A DNA stretch of 64,000 bases from Ginsengibacter hankyongi (GCF_008710285.1 NZ_VYQF01000001.1:1869501-1933500); one strand, 5' to 3'. Numbered from the stretch's first letter, positions 8,737 to 18,253 are shown. The notes: generated by a model from the sequence alone, not told the origin. A program made the numbers and translations.

Positions 8737-9021
8737 ATGACACTTATAGGCTTCTTAGTTCTATTGCTTATTGCCGCAATATGCGGTGGGATAGGTCAAT
8801 CGCTTGCCGGTTACGATCTGGGAGGTTGTCTTGTCTCAATAATTGTTGGATTTATTGGAGCCTATATTGGATTATGGGTTGCCGGTAAAATGGGACTTCC
8901 ACATTTTTTTACAATAACCGTTGATGGTAAACCATTTCCAATTATATGGGCAGTAATTGGCTCTGCAATTTTTACTTTAATTGTTGCATTATTGCGAAGA
9001 TTATTTACGGGACGTAATTAA
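8737..9021 (+). CDS. GlsB/YeaQ/YmgE family small membrane protein
   Basis: The 94-residue protein has three hydrophobic segments (about residues 2-20, 25-50 and 67-88). The glycine-rich core, with GGIGQSLAGYDLGG followed by IIVGFIGAYIGLWV, is typical of the GlsB/YeaQ/YmgE (transglycosylase-associated) family. These are inner-membrane proteins linked to stress responses, with no enzyme activity shown. A TAATTTTG -7 element at 8687-8694 sits 42 bases before the start. It is a single-gene unit, convergent with msrB, which ends 14 bases beyond its stop. Confidence 0.8.
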   Translation: MTLIGFLVLLLIAAICGGIGQSLAGYDLGGCLVSIIVGFIGAYIGLWVAGKMGLPHFFTITVDGKPFPIIWAVIGSAIFTLIVALLRRLFTGRN

Positions 9022-9035
9022 TATCTCTTTCTTCG

Positions 9036-9476
9036 TTAATTTTTCTTTTTTTCAAAGTCGAGAATTACCGAGTTAATGCAATAGCGTAAACCTGTTGGTG
9101 GTGGGCCGTCTTCAAAAACGTGCCCCAGGTGCGCTTTACATCGTCCGCATTCAACCTCTGTTCTTTTCATTCCATGGGTATTATCAGGTAGGTAAATAAT
9201 GCTCTCTTTATTTATTGGCTCAAAAAAACTTGGCCACCCGCAACTACTACTAAATTTTCCGTCACTTTTAAAAAGCGGATTTCCGCAGGCGGCACAATAG
9301 TACGTCCCAATTTCATTGTGCATATTATATTTCCCCGTAAAAGGCCGTTCTGTTCCCTTTTCGCGGGCAATATGATAAACATCTCCGGGTAAAATATTTT
9401 TCCATTCATCATTACTCATTTCAACAGGTTTATTATCACTTTTAGAATAAACCGGATTTTTTTTATCAGTATTCAT
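9036..9476 (-). CDS. msrB: Peptide-methionine (R)-S-oxide reductase
   Basis: The 146-residue cytoplasmic protein shows the full SelR/MsrB fold. It has two zinc-binding CxxC pairs ([11 protein letters not shown] and [14 protein letters not shown]), the SSCGWPSFF motif, and the catalytic cysteine in [11 protein letters not shown] near the C-terminus. It reduces methionine-R-sulfoxide in proteins. There is no signal peptide, so it acts in the cytoplasm. The resolving cysteine found in many MsrB enzymes may be the one in SSCGWPS. It is a single gene, convergent with the GlsB-like gene and divergent from adk. Confidence 0.95.
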   Translation of the reverse strand: MNTDKKNPVYSKSDNKPVEMSNDEWKNILPGDVYHIAREKGTERPFTGKYNMHNEIGTYYCAACGNPLFKSDGKFSSSCGWPSFFEPINKESIIYLPDNTHGMKRTEVECGRCKAHLGHVFEDGPPPTGLRYCINSVILDFEKKKN

Positions 9477-9667
9477 AAAATTGATTTTTCTTAAAAATCG
9501 TTATATAAAGTTACATTCATTTTAGCCTGTTGAAAATAAACAAGTTTGATTTGATAATGTTTAAGAATATTTTATTCTTGACAATTTTAATTGCGATTAA
9601 TAATCAGTACTTATAAGGAATTTTAAGCATCATCCATTATATTTGGACTTCACAAGGATATACGCAA

Positions 9668-10252
9668 ATGTTCAATCTCATTTTATTTGGTCCACCGGGT
9701 AGTGGGAAGGGTACGCAATCAGAAAAATTGATAGCTAAATATAATCTTAAACATCTTTCTACGGGCGACTTACTAAGAAGTGAGATTACAAAAAAAACAC
9801 CTTTAGGTCTTGAAGCGAAAAAATTTATGGACCATGGGCAATTGGTTCCTGATGAAGTAGTGATTGGGATGATAAGTTCCGCATTAGAAGCCAATCCTGG
9901 TGTAGTTGGTTTTTTATTTGATGGTTTTCCCCGTACGTCGAAGCAGGCGGAGGCATTAGATAATTTGCTGGCCCTAAAAAATCTTACAATTAATGTTATG
10001 CTTGCATTAGATGTAACCGAACAGGAACTTGTTAAACGCCTCGTTAAGAGAGGCGAAACCAGTGGCCGCCCCGATGATAATAATGAACAGGTAATACGAA
10101 CACGCATACAGGAATACCATAAGAAAACTTCCCCGGTTGCGGATCATTATAAAAAGTCAAACAAAGTAATTTTGGTAAAAGGTGAGGGAACAGTAGATGA
10201 TATATTTGGTAGCCTCACAAAAGAGATTGACTCAAGGATGAAAAAAAAATAA
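9668..10252 (+). CDS. adk: Adenylate kinase (short-LID form)
   Basis: The 194-residue protein begins MFNLILFGPPGSGKGTQSEKL with the P-loop GPPGSGKGT at 8-16. It continues with the AMP-binding LSTGDLLRSE and the GFPRT motif (FDGFPRTSKQAEALD). The LID region after RGETSGRPDDN is short and lacks the zinc-finger cysteines seen in long bacterial forms. It converts ATP and AMP to two ADP. A TATATTTG -7 element at 9638-9645 lies 22 bases before the ATG. It is followed by a DinB-like gene after 36 bases, on the same strand. Confidence 0.96.
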   Translation: MFNLILFGPPGSGKGTQSEKLIAKYNLKHLSTGDLLRSEITKKTPLGLEAKKFMDHGQLVPDEVVIGMISSALEANPGVVGFLFDGFPRTSKQAEALDNLLALKNLTINVMLALDVTEQELVKRLVKRGETSGRPDDNNEQVIRTRIQEYHKKTSPVADHYKKSNKVILVKGEGTVDDIFGSLTKEIDSRMKKK

Positions 10253-10288
10253 ACCAATTTATATTTACTCATTCTAAAATTTTTTTAC

Positions 10289-10750
10289 ATGAATATTAGC
10301 AAAGAGAGTTTTCTAAAGGAAAATTTTGTTGCCATGTTGAAAAAATTAAAACCAAATGAAAAAGGTAAATGGGGTAAAATGAGCGCCCAGCAAATGGTTG
10401 AGCATTTTGCAGATGCCGTAAAAAATGCAACCGGAAAATTGTATTTTCCTCTTTTAAATAAGGGAGAAAGGTTACAAAAATCTAGGGAGTTTTTAATGAG
10501 TGAGCAGCCCTTTAAAGAAAATACAAAAAACCCTCTTATTCCCGAAGATGGTTTTAAATTACGCAAACCAGATATAGAAACTGCGATTAACCGGGTGCAA
10601 AAGGAGCTTGATTATTTCTTTGAGCTTTTTGGAAAGCATCCTGATCTAAAAACACATAATCCATTTTTTGGAGATCTAGATTATAAAATGAATGTGCAAT
10701 TGTTGCATAAGCATGCCATGCATCATTTAAAACAATTTGGATTGGTGTAA
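10289..10750 (+). CDS. DUF1569/DinB-like four-helix protein
   Basis: This 153-residue protein contains WGKMSAQQMVEHFADAVKNATGK near residues 28-50 and a histidine-rich end (LLHKHAMHHLKQFGLV). Both are characteristic of the DUF1569/DinB superfamily of four-helix bundles with a His-based metal site. The MSAQQMVEH segment supplies one histidine and the HAMHH end others. Biochemical roles in this branch are not established; relatives include bacillithiol- or mycothiol-dependent transferases. Its stop codon abuts the end of the convergent Doc gene with no gap. Confidence 0.75.
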   Translation: MNISKESFLKENFVAMLKKLKPNEKGKWGKMSAQQMVEHFADAVKNATGKLYFPLLNKGERLQKSREFLMSEQPFKENTKNPLIPEDGFKLRKPDIETAINRVQKELDYFFELFGKHPDLKTHNPFFGDLDYKMNVQLLHKHAMHHLKQFGLV

Positions 10751-11128
10751 TTAACCGGCTTGTGTATTTTTCTTTAGCCACTCAACAATTTTATCAAATT
10801 TTATTTCGCCAGTAGAAATGGAGATGGTGAATTGATATGCATCTTCTTCACCTGCGATTAAATTCAGTTCACCAATCTTTAATATTGCTAACATCGTTAA
10901 GAAACCGGTTCTCTTATTACCATCAATAAAAGGATGATTATTAATGATACTCTCTGCAATTGCTGCTGCTTTTTCTATTGTTGAAATATATAAATCATCA
11001 CCACCAAAAGTTTGAGAAGGCCTTGCTATTGCAGAATCTAATAATCCTTCATCTCTTATACCAAATGAGCCTCCATATTTTTTAATAGATAATTCATGAA
11101 GTTTGATAATTTCTGATTTCGAAATCAT
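10751..11128 (-). CDS. Death-on-curing (Doc/Fic) family toxin
   Basis: The 125-residue protein carries HPFIDGNKRTGF at residues 65-76, the Fic/Doc active-site loop. The HPFIDGNKR form, lysine in place of the second glycine, is that of Doc, which phosphorylates elongation factor Tu rather than AMPylating proteins. The upstream LARPSQTFGG-type segment (IARPSQTFGG near 34-43) is also typical of Doc. It is translated from an ATG overlapping the stop of a 63-residue partner gene (ATGA), the standard toxin-antitoxin layout. The partner does not look like Phd. Function as a toxin is inferred from family and context. Confidence 0.85.
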   Translation of the reverse strand: MISKSEIIKLHELSIKKYGGSFGIRDEGLLDSAIARPSQTFGGDDLYISTIEKAAAIAESIINNHPFIDGNKRTGFLTMLAILKIGELNLIAGEEDAYQFTISISTGEIKFDKIVEWLKKNTQAG

Positions 11129-11316
11129 TGAGCTAATTTTTGCAAAACATTTCCATATTTTAAAACAACTTCTTCAAAAAATAACTCCGCATCAAACTTT
11201 GCTTTTTTTTGTTCAACACTAGCTTCTTCTATTACTTTCAAAATAATTTTTAGCTGTTCTTCATTTAACTTATCAATCTTTTCATTTATTTCTTTTTTCA
11301 TTTCTGCTACGCTCAT
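11125..11316 (-). CDS. Putative antitoxin partner of Doc (63 aa)
   Basis: This 63-residue protein (MSVAEMKKEINEKIDKL...) is highly charged and predicted as two or three amphipathic helices, with a C-terminal part FDAELFFEEVVLKYG. It sits immediately upstream of the Doc toxin on the same strand and overlaps it by 4 bases. I do not recognise a Phd/YefM or AbrB DNA-binding domain. A role as antitoxin is inferred only from position, size and overlap. It could instead be a regulator or a remnant of one. Confidence 0.6.
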   Translation of the reverse strand: MSVAEMKKEINEKIDKLNEEQLKIILKVIEEASVEQKKAKFDAELFFEEVVLKYGNVLQKLAQ

Positions 11317-11410
11317 AGTAAAAAATTTTGCACCTCAAATTTAATAAATCTTAAGAGTATTGTTAAATGCCTTCGCTTAACTATAATTAACTTTGAAAAG
11401 AAATATCAGA

Positions 11411-13492
11411 ATGAAAAAACTCGGAAACTATATCACTGGTAATTGGATTGAAGGAGATGGAGATGGCCAGCAACTATTTAATGCAGTAAATGGCGACATT
11501 ATAGCAACGGCTACAACACAAGGGCTCGATTTTAAATCGATATTAAATTACGGAAGAACAAAGGGAACCCGCACGCTTCGAAGAATGACTTTTCATGAAA
11601 GAGGAAGAATGCTAAAGGCGCTGGCGCTACACTTGCTGGAACATAAGGAAAAATTTTACACGCTTAGTTATAAAACCGGTGCAACCCGCGCTGATAGTTG
11701 GGTTGATATTGAAGGAGGCATTGGTAATCTTTTTTCTAACGCATCATTAAGAAGAAAATTACCCGATGAAGTTTTTGCACTTGATGGCGATAATATCGGG
11801 CTCAGTAAAGGCGGAACTTTTGCTGCACAACATATTTTATTACCCAAAGAAGGAGTGGCTGTTCATATCAACGCTTTTAACTTTCCCGTGTGGGGCATGC
11901 TGGAAAAAATTGCCGTAAACTTACTGGCAGGCGTAGCCGCAGTCGTAAAGCCAGCTTCTGTTACTTGCTATCTAACGGAGATGGTTGTACGGGAAATTAT
12001 TTCTTCAAAAATTCTACCCGAAGGAGCCTTGCAATTAATATGTGGAAGCGCTGGTGATATACTGGATCATGTAACATTCCAGGATGTAATAACTTTTACC
12101 GGTTCTGCCTCAACGGGTTTACTTCTAAAATCAAACCCAAATATTTTAAGAGAAAATGTGCCTTTCAATCTCGAGGCAGATTCATTGAACTGTATTGTTC
12201 TTGGCAACGACGTTACGCCTGACATGCCTGAATGGGATATTTTTATTAAAGAGATAAGAAAAGAAATGACATCAAAAGCGGGACAAAAATGCACGGCGAT
12301 AAGAAGAATTTTTGTCACAGAAAATAAGATGGAAGATGTATGGAAAGCCATCAGCAAATCTTTGGCACAGACAACTATTGGAAACCCGGAAAATGAAAAA
12401 GTAAGAATGGGTGCTTTAGCCGGGCAAACACAAAAGAAGGAAGTGTTGGATCAGGTACAAAAACTTTTAGCTTCTTCTCAACTCATTTATGGCAGCCTTG
12501 ACAGCGTTGAGTTAATTGATGCAGATATAAATAAAGGCGCATTTATTAGTCCTTTATTATTGTTGAATGAAACTCCATTTAAAAGCGAAGAGGCGCATAA
12601 TGTTGAAGCTTTTGGACCGGTAAGTACTATTATGCCTTATAAAAACATCGATGAAGCAATTGAGTTATCAAAAAAAGGGAAGGGTTCCTTGTGTAGTTCA
12701 GTGGTTACTTCAAGTAAACAATTTGCAAGAAATTATGTATTAGGAGCAGGCACTTTTCATGGAAGAATTTTAGTGCTCAATAGTGAAGACGCCAAAGAAA
12801 GCACAGGACATGGCTCACCGCTGCCACTACTTATTCACGGTGGACCCGGGCGTGCCGGTGGAGGCGAAGAGATGGGAGGACTGCGAGGTATTAAACATTA
12901 CATGCAAAGGGTAGCGGTGCAAGGTTCACCTACCATGCTTACGGCGATAACAAATGTTTATCAGCCGAATGCAAAAGGTAATCGTACTACTATTCATCCC
13001 TTTAAAAAATATTTTGAAGAACTTAAAATAGGCGACCAGTTAATCACGGATAAAAGAAAAATTACTTCTGACGATATTGATAAGTTTGCCGACCTGAGTG
13101 GAGATCATTTTTATGCGCATATAAAAACAACCGATTTTGATGATACTATGTTTGAGCAACAAGTGGCTCATGGATATTTTATAATGAGCGCTGCTGCAGG
13201 TCTCTTTGTAGATAGTGTTGAGAAAAATCCTGTTTTGCTTAATTACGGAATTGATGAATTGCGTTTTACAAAACCGGTTTATCCGGGAGATGAAATTTAT
13301 GTTCGTTTTACCTGCAAAGAAAAAATTCAGCAGGAATTAAAAGACATAAACCCTGACGTACCTTTTGTAAAAGGAAGCGATATACCAAGAGGCATTGTAA
13401 AGTGGTATGTTGAAATTTTGGATGAAACGGAAACGCCTGTAATTGGCGTAGCAACTATTTTGACCATGGTGAAAAAGAAAAATACAAATTGA
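11411..13492 (+). CDS. paaZ: Bifunctional oxepin-CoA hydrolase/3-oxo-5,6-dehydrosuberyl-CoA semialdehyde dehydrogenase
   Basis: The product is 693 residues from the ATG at 11411; the frame is open from an upstream TTG, but ATGAAAAAACTCGG gives the family start (MKKLGNYITGNW). Residues 1-520 form an aldehyde dehydrogenase domain with FNFPVWGMLEKIAVNLLAG, FTGSASTG and the catalytic cysteine in KAGQKCTAIRR. Residues about 545-690 form a MaoC-type hot-dog hydratase with DLSGDHFYAH and FEQQVAHGYF. This is the PaaZ architecture of the aerobic phenylacetyl-CoA pathway, which opens the oxepin ring and oxidises the aldehyde. Other paa genes are not in the window apart from the next gene. Confidence 0.92.
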   Translation: MKKLGNYITGNWIEGDGDGQQLFNAVNGDIIATATTQGLDFKSILNYGRTKGTRTLRRMTFHERGRMLKALALHLLEHKEKFYTLSYKTGATRADSWVDIEGGIGNLFSNASLRRKLPDEVFALDGDNIGLSKGGTFAAQHILLPKEGVAVHINAFNFPVWGMLEKIAVNLLAGVAAVVKPASVTCYLTEMVVREIISSKILPEGALQLICGSAGDILDHVTFQDVITFTGSASTGLLLKSNPNILRENVPFNLEADSLNCIVLGNDVTPDMPEWDIFIKEIRKEMTSKAGQKCTAIRRIFVTENKMEDVWKAISKSLAQTTIGNPENEKVRMGALAGQTQKKEVLDQVQKLLASSQLIYGSLDSVELIDADINKGAFISPLLLLNETPFKSEEAHNVEAFGPVSTIMPYKNIDEAIELSKKGKGSLCSSVVTSSKQFARNYVLGAGTFHGRILVLNSEDAKESTGHGSPLPLLIHGGPGRAGGGEEMGGLRGIKHYMQRVAVQGSPTMLTAITNVYQPNAKGNRTTIHPFKKYFEELKIGDQLITDKRKITSDDIDKFADLSGDHFYAHIKTTDFDDTMFEQQVAHGYFIMSAAAGLFVDSVEKNPVLLNYGIDELRFTKPVYPGDEIYVRFTCKEKIQQELKDINPDVPFVKGSDIPRGIVKWYVEILDETETPVIGVATILTMVKKKNTN

Positions 13493-13598
13493 AATTTTAT
13501 TACTTTTCTAAAAACGTTTAAGACAAGAAATTTACAATTTGAAAATAAAAATGATTATAACTTCGCAACCATTTTTTGAATTAAATTAATTATAAAGT

Positions 13599-14363
13599 AT
13601 GCCAGAAACCGGATATGTAAGCTCCCACACAGAACATGGAATTACCACCATCGAATTTTTCCATCCGAAAAGTAATTCCCTTCCATTGAAAATGCTTGAT
13701 GAACTAACGCAGGAGATACATTACGCCGGTAATCACGATACAAGAGTGGTAATATTAAAAAGTGCCGGTGATAACGCTTTTTGCGCAGGCGCAAGTTTTG
13801 ATGAATTGAGTGCAATTAAAAATGAGAAAGAAGGCCAGAATTTTTTCCAGGGATTTGCCAACGTTATTAATGCGATGCGTAAGTGCAACAAATTTATTAT
13901 TGGGCGAATACAAGGCAAATGTGTAGGCGGTGGTGTAGGCCTTGCAGCAGCAGTAGACTATGCAATTGCCATAAATAAAACAGAAATTAAATTAAGCGAA
14001 CTTTCTATTGGCATCGGACCTTTCGTTGTTGGCCCGGCAATAGAAAGAAAAATAGGTACATCGGCATTTTCGCAGCTTGCAATAGATGCAACGTTATGGA
14101 GGAACGCAGACTGGGCAAAGAAAAAGGGATTATTCGCCGAAGTTCATGAAACTGTTCAAAATATGGACGAATCTGTTTACAGGCTTGCCAACTCACTGGC
14201 CCACTCAAGCCCTGAAGCAATAGCCGAAATGAAGAAGATGTTTTGGAAAGGAACAGAAAACTGGGATGCGCTGCTTAATGAAAGAGCTGCAATAAGTGGC
14301 AAATTAATTTTGAACGATTTTAGTAAAAATGCGATCGAAAAATTTAAGCTTAAAATAAAATAA
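13599..14363 (+). CDS. Enoyl-CoA hydratase/isomerase family protein
   Basis: The 254-residue protein has the crotonase fold signatures NAFCAGASFDELSA, which forms an oxyanion hole, and GRIQGKCVGGGVGLAAAVDYAIA near residues 104-126. LSELSIGIGPFVVGP follows where hydratase catalytic acids lie. It acts on 2-enoyl-CoA or isomerises unsaturated CoA esters in fatty acid or aromatic ring degradation. It is 106 bases downstream of paaZ on the same strand, so a PaaG- or PaaF-like step in phenylacetate breakdown is likely but not proven. A TTTG at 13538-13541 and TAACTTCG at 13558-13565 could be its promoter. Confidence 0.85.
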   Translation: MPETGYVSSHTEHGITTIEFFHPKSNSLPLKMLDELTQEIHYAGNHDTRVVILKSAGDNAFCAGASFDELSAIKNEKEGQNFFQGFANVINAMRKCNKFIIGRIQGKCVGGGVGLAAAVDYAIAINKTEIKLSELSIGIGPFVVGPAIERKIGTSAFSQLAIDATLWRNADWAKKKGLFAEVHETVQNMDESVYRLANSLAHSSPEAIAEMKKMFWKGTENWDALLNERAAISGKLILNDFSKNAIEKFKLKIK

Positions 14364-14367
14364 ACTT

Positions 14368-15003
14368 TTATAGGTCATCGTATTCATATAGCGGATCAAT
14401 AGGAGTACCCGCTTCCATTTCAAAAACAGGTTTAATTAAGCCATCCTTTAATCCATATACCCATCCATGTAAATGAGGACGCTGTTCGTTCTGCCAGGCC
14501 CGTTGAATAATTGATGTTTTGGAAAGATGCATTACCTGCTCTTTTACGTTTAGCTCTACAAGTCTGTCAGCACGGCGTTCTTCATTCGTAATCGCCATTA
14601 ATTCTTCACGATGCAATCGGTAAACGTCTTTAATATTCCTGAGCCACATGTTAAGCACATATTTATAATCATGATTCGTCATAGCGGCTTTAATGCCTCC
14701 GCAACCATAATGTCCACACACAATAACGTGTTTAACTTTTAAATGATTTACTGCAAAATCCAGTACACTCAAAAGGTTTACATCGGTATGTATAACCATG
14801 TTGGCGATATTGCGATGAACAAAAATTTCACCAGGTTGTGTACCCGTTATTTTATCTGCGGGAACCCTGCTATCGCTGCACCCGATCCACAAAAACTCCG
14901 GTGTTTGTAAAGCAGATAATCTTTTGAAAAACTCCGGGTCATTTTCAACTTGTTTATTTGCCCATGTTTTATTATCTGAAAGTAATTTTTCGTATGAAGT
15001 CAT
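14368..15003 (-). CDS. can: Beta-class carbonic anhydrase
   Basis: The 211-residue protein shows the beta carbonic anhydrase zinc site. CSDSRVPADKITG (near residues 42-54) supplies cysteine and the Asp-Arg pair, and VICGHYGCGGIKAAM (near 97-111) supplies histidine and the second cysteine. The RNIANMV segment lies between. It interconverts carbon dioxide and bicarbonate in the cytoplasm, giving bicarbonate for carboxylases. Length is that of the E. coli Can type. It is a single gene ending 4 bases from the convergent enoyl-CoA hydratase. Confidence 0.95.
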   Translation of the reverse strand: MTSYEKLLSDNKTWANKQVENDPEFFKRLSALQTPEFLWIGCSDSRVPADKITGTQPGEIFVHRNIANMVIHTDVNLLSVLDFAVNHLKVKHVIVCGHYGCGGIKAAMTNHDYKYVLNMWLRNIKDVYRLHREELMAITNEERRADRLVELNVKEQVMHLSKTSIIQRAWQNEQRPHLHGWVYGLKDGLIKPVFEMEAGTPIDPLYEYDDL

Positions 15004-15062
15004 AAATTAAATTTAGCCGCTACATTTCCTGTTAATTGGCCTTGATTTTTTAGTTAGAGTAA

Positions 15063-15812
15063 TTACATATTTAATCCGCCGCAGGTACTTATTACCTGTC
15101 CCGTTATATAAGAGCTCATGTCGCTTGCAAGAAATACGGTAACATTTGCAATTTCTTCTACGCTACCAAATCTTCCAAGCGGAATTTTATCAAGAAAAGA
15201 TTTGGCTGCTTCACCTTCTTTTAAATAGTGCGTCATATCAGTTTCAATAAACCCGGGCGCAATTGCATTACATCTTATATTTCTGCTTCCCAGTTCCGCA
15301 GCAATTGATTTTGTAAATCCAATAATGCCGGCTTTACTCGCTGCATAGCTGCTCTGTCCTGCGTTTCCACGCATGCCTACGATTGAACTCATATTAATTA
15401 TACTTCCTTTTTTTGATTTCATCATTGGACGAATAACCTGCTTCGTCATATTGAAAACGCTTTTAAGGTTCGTTGCCATTACTTCATCCCATTGCTCTGG
15501 TGTCATCCGAAGCAGTAAGTTATCTTTTGAAATTCCTGCATTGTTTACACAAATATCAACTGTCTCAAATTCTTTAACAACATCATTTACCATTGCCTCG
15601 CAATCTGCGTATATGCCTGCGTTACTCTTATATGCTTTAGCATTTACCCCGAATGTTTTTATTTTATCTTCAAGTGACCTAGCCTTTTCATCGCTGCTTA
15701 CATAAGTAAAAGCAACATGAGCGCCGCTTTCCGCAAGTTTTAAAACAATACCTTCTCCAATCCCGCGGCTACCGCCCGTTACAATTGCTACCTTATTATC
15801 CAATAATTTCAT
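15063..15812 (-). CDS. fabG: 3-oxoacyl-[acyl-carrier-protein] reductase
   Basis: The 249-residue protein is a classical short-chain dehydrogenase. It has TGGSRGIGEGI at residues 12-22 for NADP binding, the NNAG motif (CVNNAGISKDNLL), catalytic serine in INMSSIVG and the YAASKAG motif with Tyr and Lys. The C-terminal VTVFLASDMSSYITGQVISTCGGLNM ending matches FabG closely. It reduces 3-oxoacyl-ACP in fatty acid elongation. It is a lone gene here, between carbonic anhydrase and a GH3 protein on the same strand, rather than in a fab cluster. Confidence 0.93.
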   Translation of the reverse strand: MKLLDNKVAIVTGGSRGIGEGIVLKLAESGAHVAFTYVSSDEKARSLEDKIKTFGVNAKAYKSNAGIYADCEAMVNDVVKEFETVDICVNNAGISKDNLLLRMTPEQWDEVMATNLKSVFNMTKQVIRPMMKSKKGSIINMSSIVGMRGNAGQSSYAASKAGIIGFTKSIAAELGSRNIRCNAIAPGFIETDMTHYLKEGEAAKSFLDKIPLGRFGSVEEIANVTVFLASDMSSYITGQVISTCGGLNM

Positions 15813-15870
15813 AATTAAAATCTGTTATCTTTTGTAAAAATATTTTATTGTGTAACATAATATTCATTCA

Positions 15871-17382
15871 TCAGGCATTAACCATTCCCATAATCTCGTT
15901 GATTAAATTTCTTTCGTTACTCAGCCTGGGAACTTTATGTTGTCCGCCAAGTTTTCCCTTTTGTTTAAGCCATTCTCTAAAAGTTCCCGGTTCTAAAACA
16001 TGCAAAAGCGGCATTCTCAATGCAATACTTTTGTAGCGCTTTGCTTCGTAATCACTGTTCACTGATTTTAGTGCATCATCCAAAGCAAAAGTAAATTCTT
16101 CCATGTCATCCGGTAACTTATCAAACTCTATCAGCCATTCATGTGCGCCATTTTCCTGTTCGCTAAAGAAAACGGGTGCAGCAGTATAGTCGCTTACTAT
16201 AGCATTCGTTTTTGCGGCCGCTATAGCAATTGCTTTGTCAGTATTGTCAACTATTACTTCCTCACCAAATGCATTCATGTAATGCTTTAATCTTCCGGTA
16301 ACTTTTATTTTAAAAGGGCGAATAGATGTAAACTGGATGGTATCGCCGACAAGATACCGCCATAGGCCGCCATTGGTACTTATAACCAATGCATAATTTG
16401 TATTAAGCGTCACCTGGTCGAGACCGAAGGTCTTTGCGTCAGGTTTCCCGTATTCTTCAACCGGCATAAATTCATAAAATATTCCATGGTCGGCAAAGAG
16501 TAACATTCCTTCGCCCTCCGGCATATTCTGCGCAGCAAAAAAGCCTTCACTTGCATTATAAATTTCGAGATAATTAATCGGAGCTCCAATAAGCTTTTGC
16601 AACTGCTCACGATATGGCGTAAACGAAACCCCTCCATGAATATATAATTCAAGATTGGGCCACACTTCTTTTAAAGTCTTCTTTCCTGAAATATCCAGTA
16701 TACGTTTAATTAAAACAATCGTCCAGGTGGGAACCCCCGCAAGAGATGTTACATTTTCATTAATTGTATTTTGCGCCAGTTTTTCGATTTTACTTTCCCA
16801 TTCATCAAGTAATGCGATGCTTAGTTCAGGAGTTCGAATCCAGTGTCCCCAAAAGGGAGTGTTTTGCATCAAAACTGCACTGAGGTCGCCATATTGTATT
16901 TCTTCATTTAATGAGCTTACCTGGTGGCTGCCGCCAACAACGAGGCTCTTTCCTGTAAGTAAATCACTATCGGGGAAATTCTTATAATAATTGCTGAGTA
17001 CATCTTTCGATGCTTTGAAATGAGTTTCATTAAGCGTTTCTTCACTTATTGGAATGAATTTACTTTTTGCTGAAGTAGTACCGCTGCTTTTTGCAAACCA
17101 ATTAATTGGTGTATTCCATAGCACATTCTCTTCCCCGTCCATCATTCGCAATATATAAGGCTTTATATCGTCGTATTCCTGGATAGGCACACGATTTTTG
17201 AAATTTTTAATAGTAAACAGTTTTGAAAAAGAATACTTACGGCCAAATTCGGTGTATTGGGCCTGCGTTACCAGGTTTTGTAAAACATTACGCTGAGTAG
17301 CAACCGGGAAACTAATCCAGTTTTGAACCCGCCAAAGGCGAAGTCTTGCTAATTGTGATATGGCAGGACTCAGCAGTTTCAT
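15871..17382 (-). CDS. GH3 auxin-responsive promoter family protein (copy 1)
   Basis: The 503-residue protein matches the GH3 family of acyl-adenylate-forming enzymes. It has an ATP-binding KSSGTTSAKSKFIPIS loop near residues 93-108, WPNLELYIHGGVSFTPY with the following IYNASEGFFAAQ, NYALVISTNGGLWRYLVGDT, and the C-terminal KQKGKLGGQHKVPRLSN. In plants GH3 proteins conjugate amino acids to hormones; in bacteria the substrates are unknown. A second paralogue lies at 31162-32688 in this window. It is between fabG and lptB on the same strand, with 58- and 109-base gaps, so it may have its own promoter. Confidence 0.88.
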   Translation of the reverse strand: MKLLSPAISQLARLRLWRVQNWISFPVATQRNVLQNLVTQAQYTEFGRKYSFSKLFTIKNFKNRVPIQEYDDIKPYILRMMDGEENVLWNTPINWFAKSSGTTSAKSKFIPISEETLNETHFKASKDVLSNYYKNFPDSDLLTGKSLVVGGSHQVSSLNEEIQYGDLSAVLMQNTPFWGHWIRTPELSIALLDEWESKIEKLAQNTINENVTSLAGVPTWTIVLIKRILDISGKKTLKEVWPNLELYIHGGVSFTPYREQLQKLIGAPINYLEIYNASEGFFAAQNMPEGEGMLLFADHGIFYEFMPVEEYGKPDAKTFGLDQVTLNTNYALVISTNGGLWRYLVGDTIQFTSIRPFKIKVTGRLKHYMNAFGEEVIVDNTDKAIAIAAAKTNAIVSDYTAAPVFFSEQENGAHEWLIEFDKLPDDMEEFTFALDDALKSVNSDYEAKRYKSIALRMPLLHVLEPGTFREWLKQKGKLGGQHKVPRLSNERNLINEIMGMVNA

Positions 17383-17491
17383 ATAAACTTTTGATAGTTA
17401 TTTTTATAAAGGTAAAAGTATTAGATGATTTACTTAATGATTTGCATATTGGACAAAGCATTCGTAAAATTTAAACTAAACAAATTACAAA

Positions 17492-18253
17492 TTATTTCAG
17501 AGCATCTGTATGCAGGTAATCTTTTCTTTTCAGCTCAAAATTTCTTCCAAGGTAAAGACGACGCACCTGTTCGTCTTTTGCAAGTTCTTCCGCTGTACCG
17601 TGTTTATATATTTTACCTTCAATAAGCAGGTATGCCCTGTCGCAAATGGACAAGGTTTCATTTACGTTATGATCTGTAATAAGAATCCCGATATTTTTAT
17701 ATTTCAAGCGGGTAACTATCGTTTGTATATCTTCAACGGCAATCGGGTCAATACCGGCAAAAGGTTCATCCAATAAAATAAATTTTGGATCTACAGCCAA
17801 TGCACGGGCAATTTCTGTGCGCCTTCTTTCACCGCCGCTCAATACATCTCCGTTACTTTTGCGGACATGAGCAAGGTTAAATTCAACTATTAATGTTTCC
17901 AGTTTCTCTTTTTGTTCTTTTCGTGAAAGCTTTGTCATTTCAAGAACCGCAGCAATATTATCTTCCACGGTAAGTTTCCTGAAAACGCTGGCTTCCTGCG
18001 GCAAATATCCAAGTCCCATTTTTGCCCTTTTATACATGGGCAGTTTTGTTATGTTGATATCGTTCAGAAATACGTCGCCATCATCAGGTTTTACCAGGCC
18101 AACAACCTGGTAAAAAGAAGTTGTTTTACCGGCACCATTTGGCCCAAGGAGACCAACAATTTCTCCCTGGCCTACCTCAAAAGAAACCTTATTGGTAACG
18201 GTTCGTTTACCATAATTTTTTGTGAGTTCTTTTGCGTAAATAGTCTGGTTCAA
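17492..18253 (-). CDS. lptB: LPS export ABC transporter ATP-binding protein
   Basis: The 253-residue ATPase has Walker [17 protein letters not shown] near residues 38-53, the Q-loop [16 protein letters not shown], the signature [15 protein letters not shown], Walker [20 protein letters not shown] and the H-loop [16 protein letters not shown] and [17 protein letters not shown] are characteristic of LptB, which powers lipopolysaccharide extraction from the inner membrane with LptFG. A C-terminal extension after the usual end is short. The start is a TTG at 18253 with no in-frame ATG nearby. LptA and LptC are not adjacent. A CAAAAATA (minus-strand TATTTTTG) lies at 18270-18277. Confidence 0.95.
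   Translation of the reverse strand: MNQTIYAKELTKNYGKRTVTNKVSFEVGQGEIVGLLGPNGAGKTTSFYQVVGLVKPDDGDVFLNDINITKLPMYKRAKMGLGYLPQEASVFRKLTVEDNIAAVLEMTKLSRKEQKEKLETLIVEFNLAHVRKSNGDVLSGGERRRTEIARALAVDPKFILLDEPFAGIDPIAVEDIQTIVTRLKYKNIGILITDHNVNETLSICDRAYLLIEGKIYKHGTAEELAKDEQVRRLYLGRNFELKRKDYLHTDALK

Noticed and set aside
16820-16850. tRNA-like GTTCGAATCC T-loop motif
   Set aside because: It lies inside the first GH3 gene in a well-conserved coding stretch (TPELSIALL) and no acceptor or anticodon stems can be built around it.
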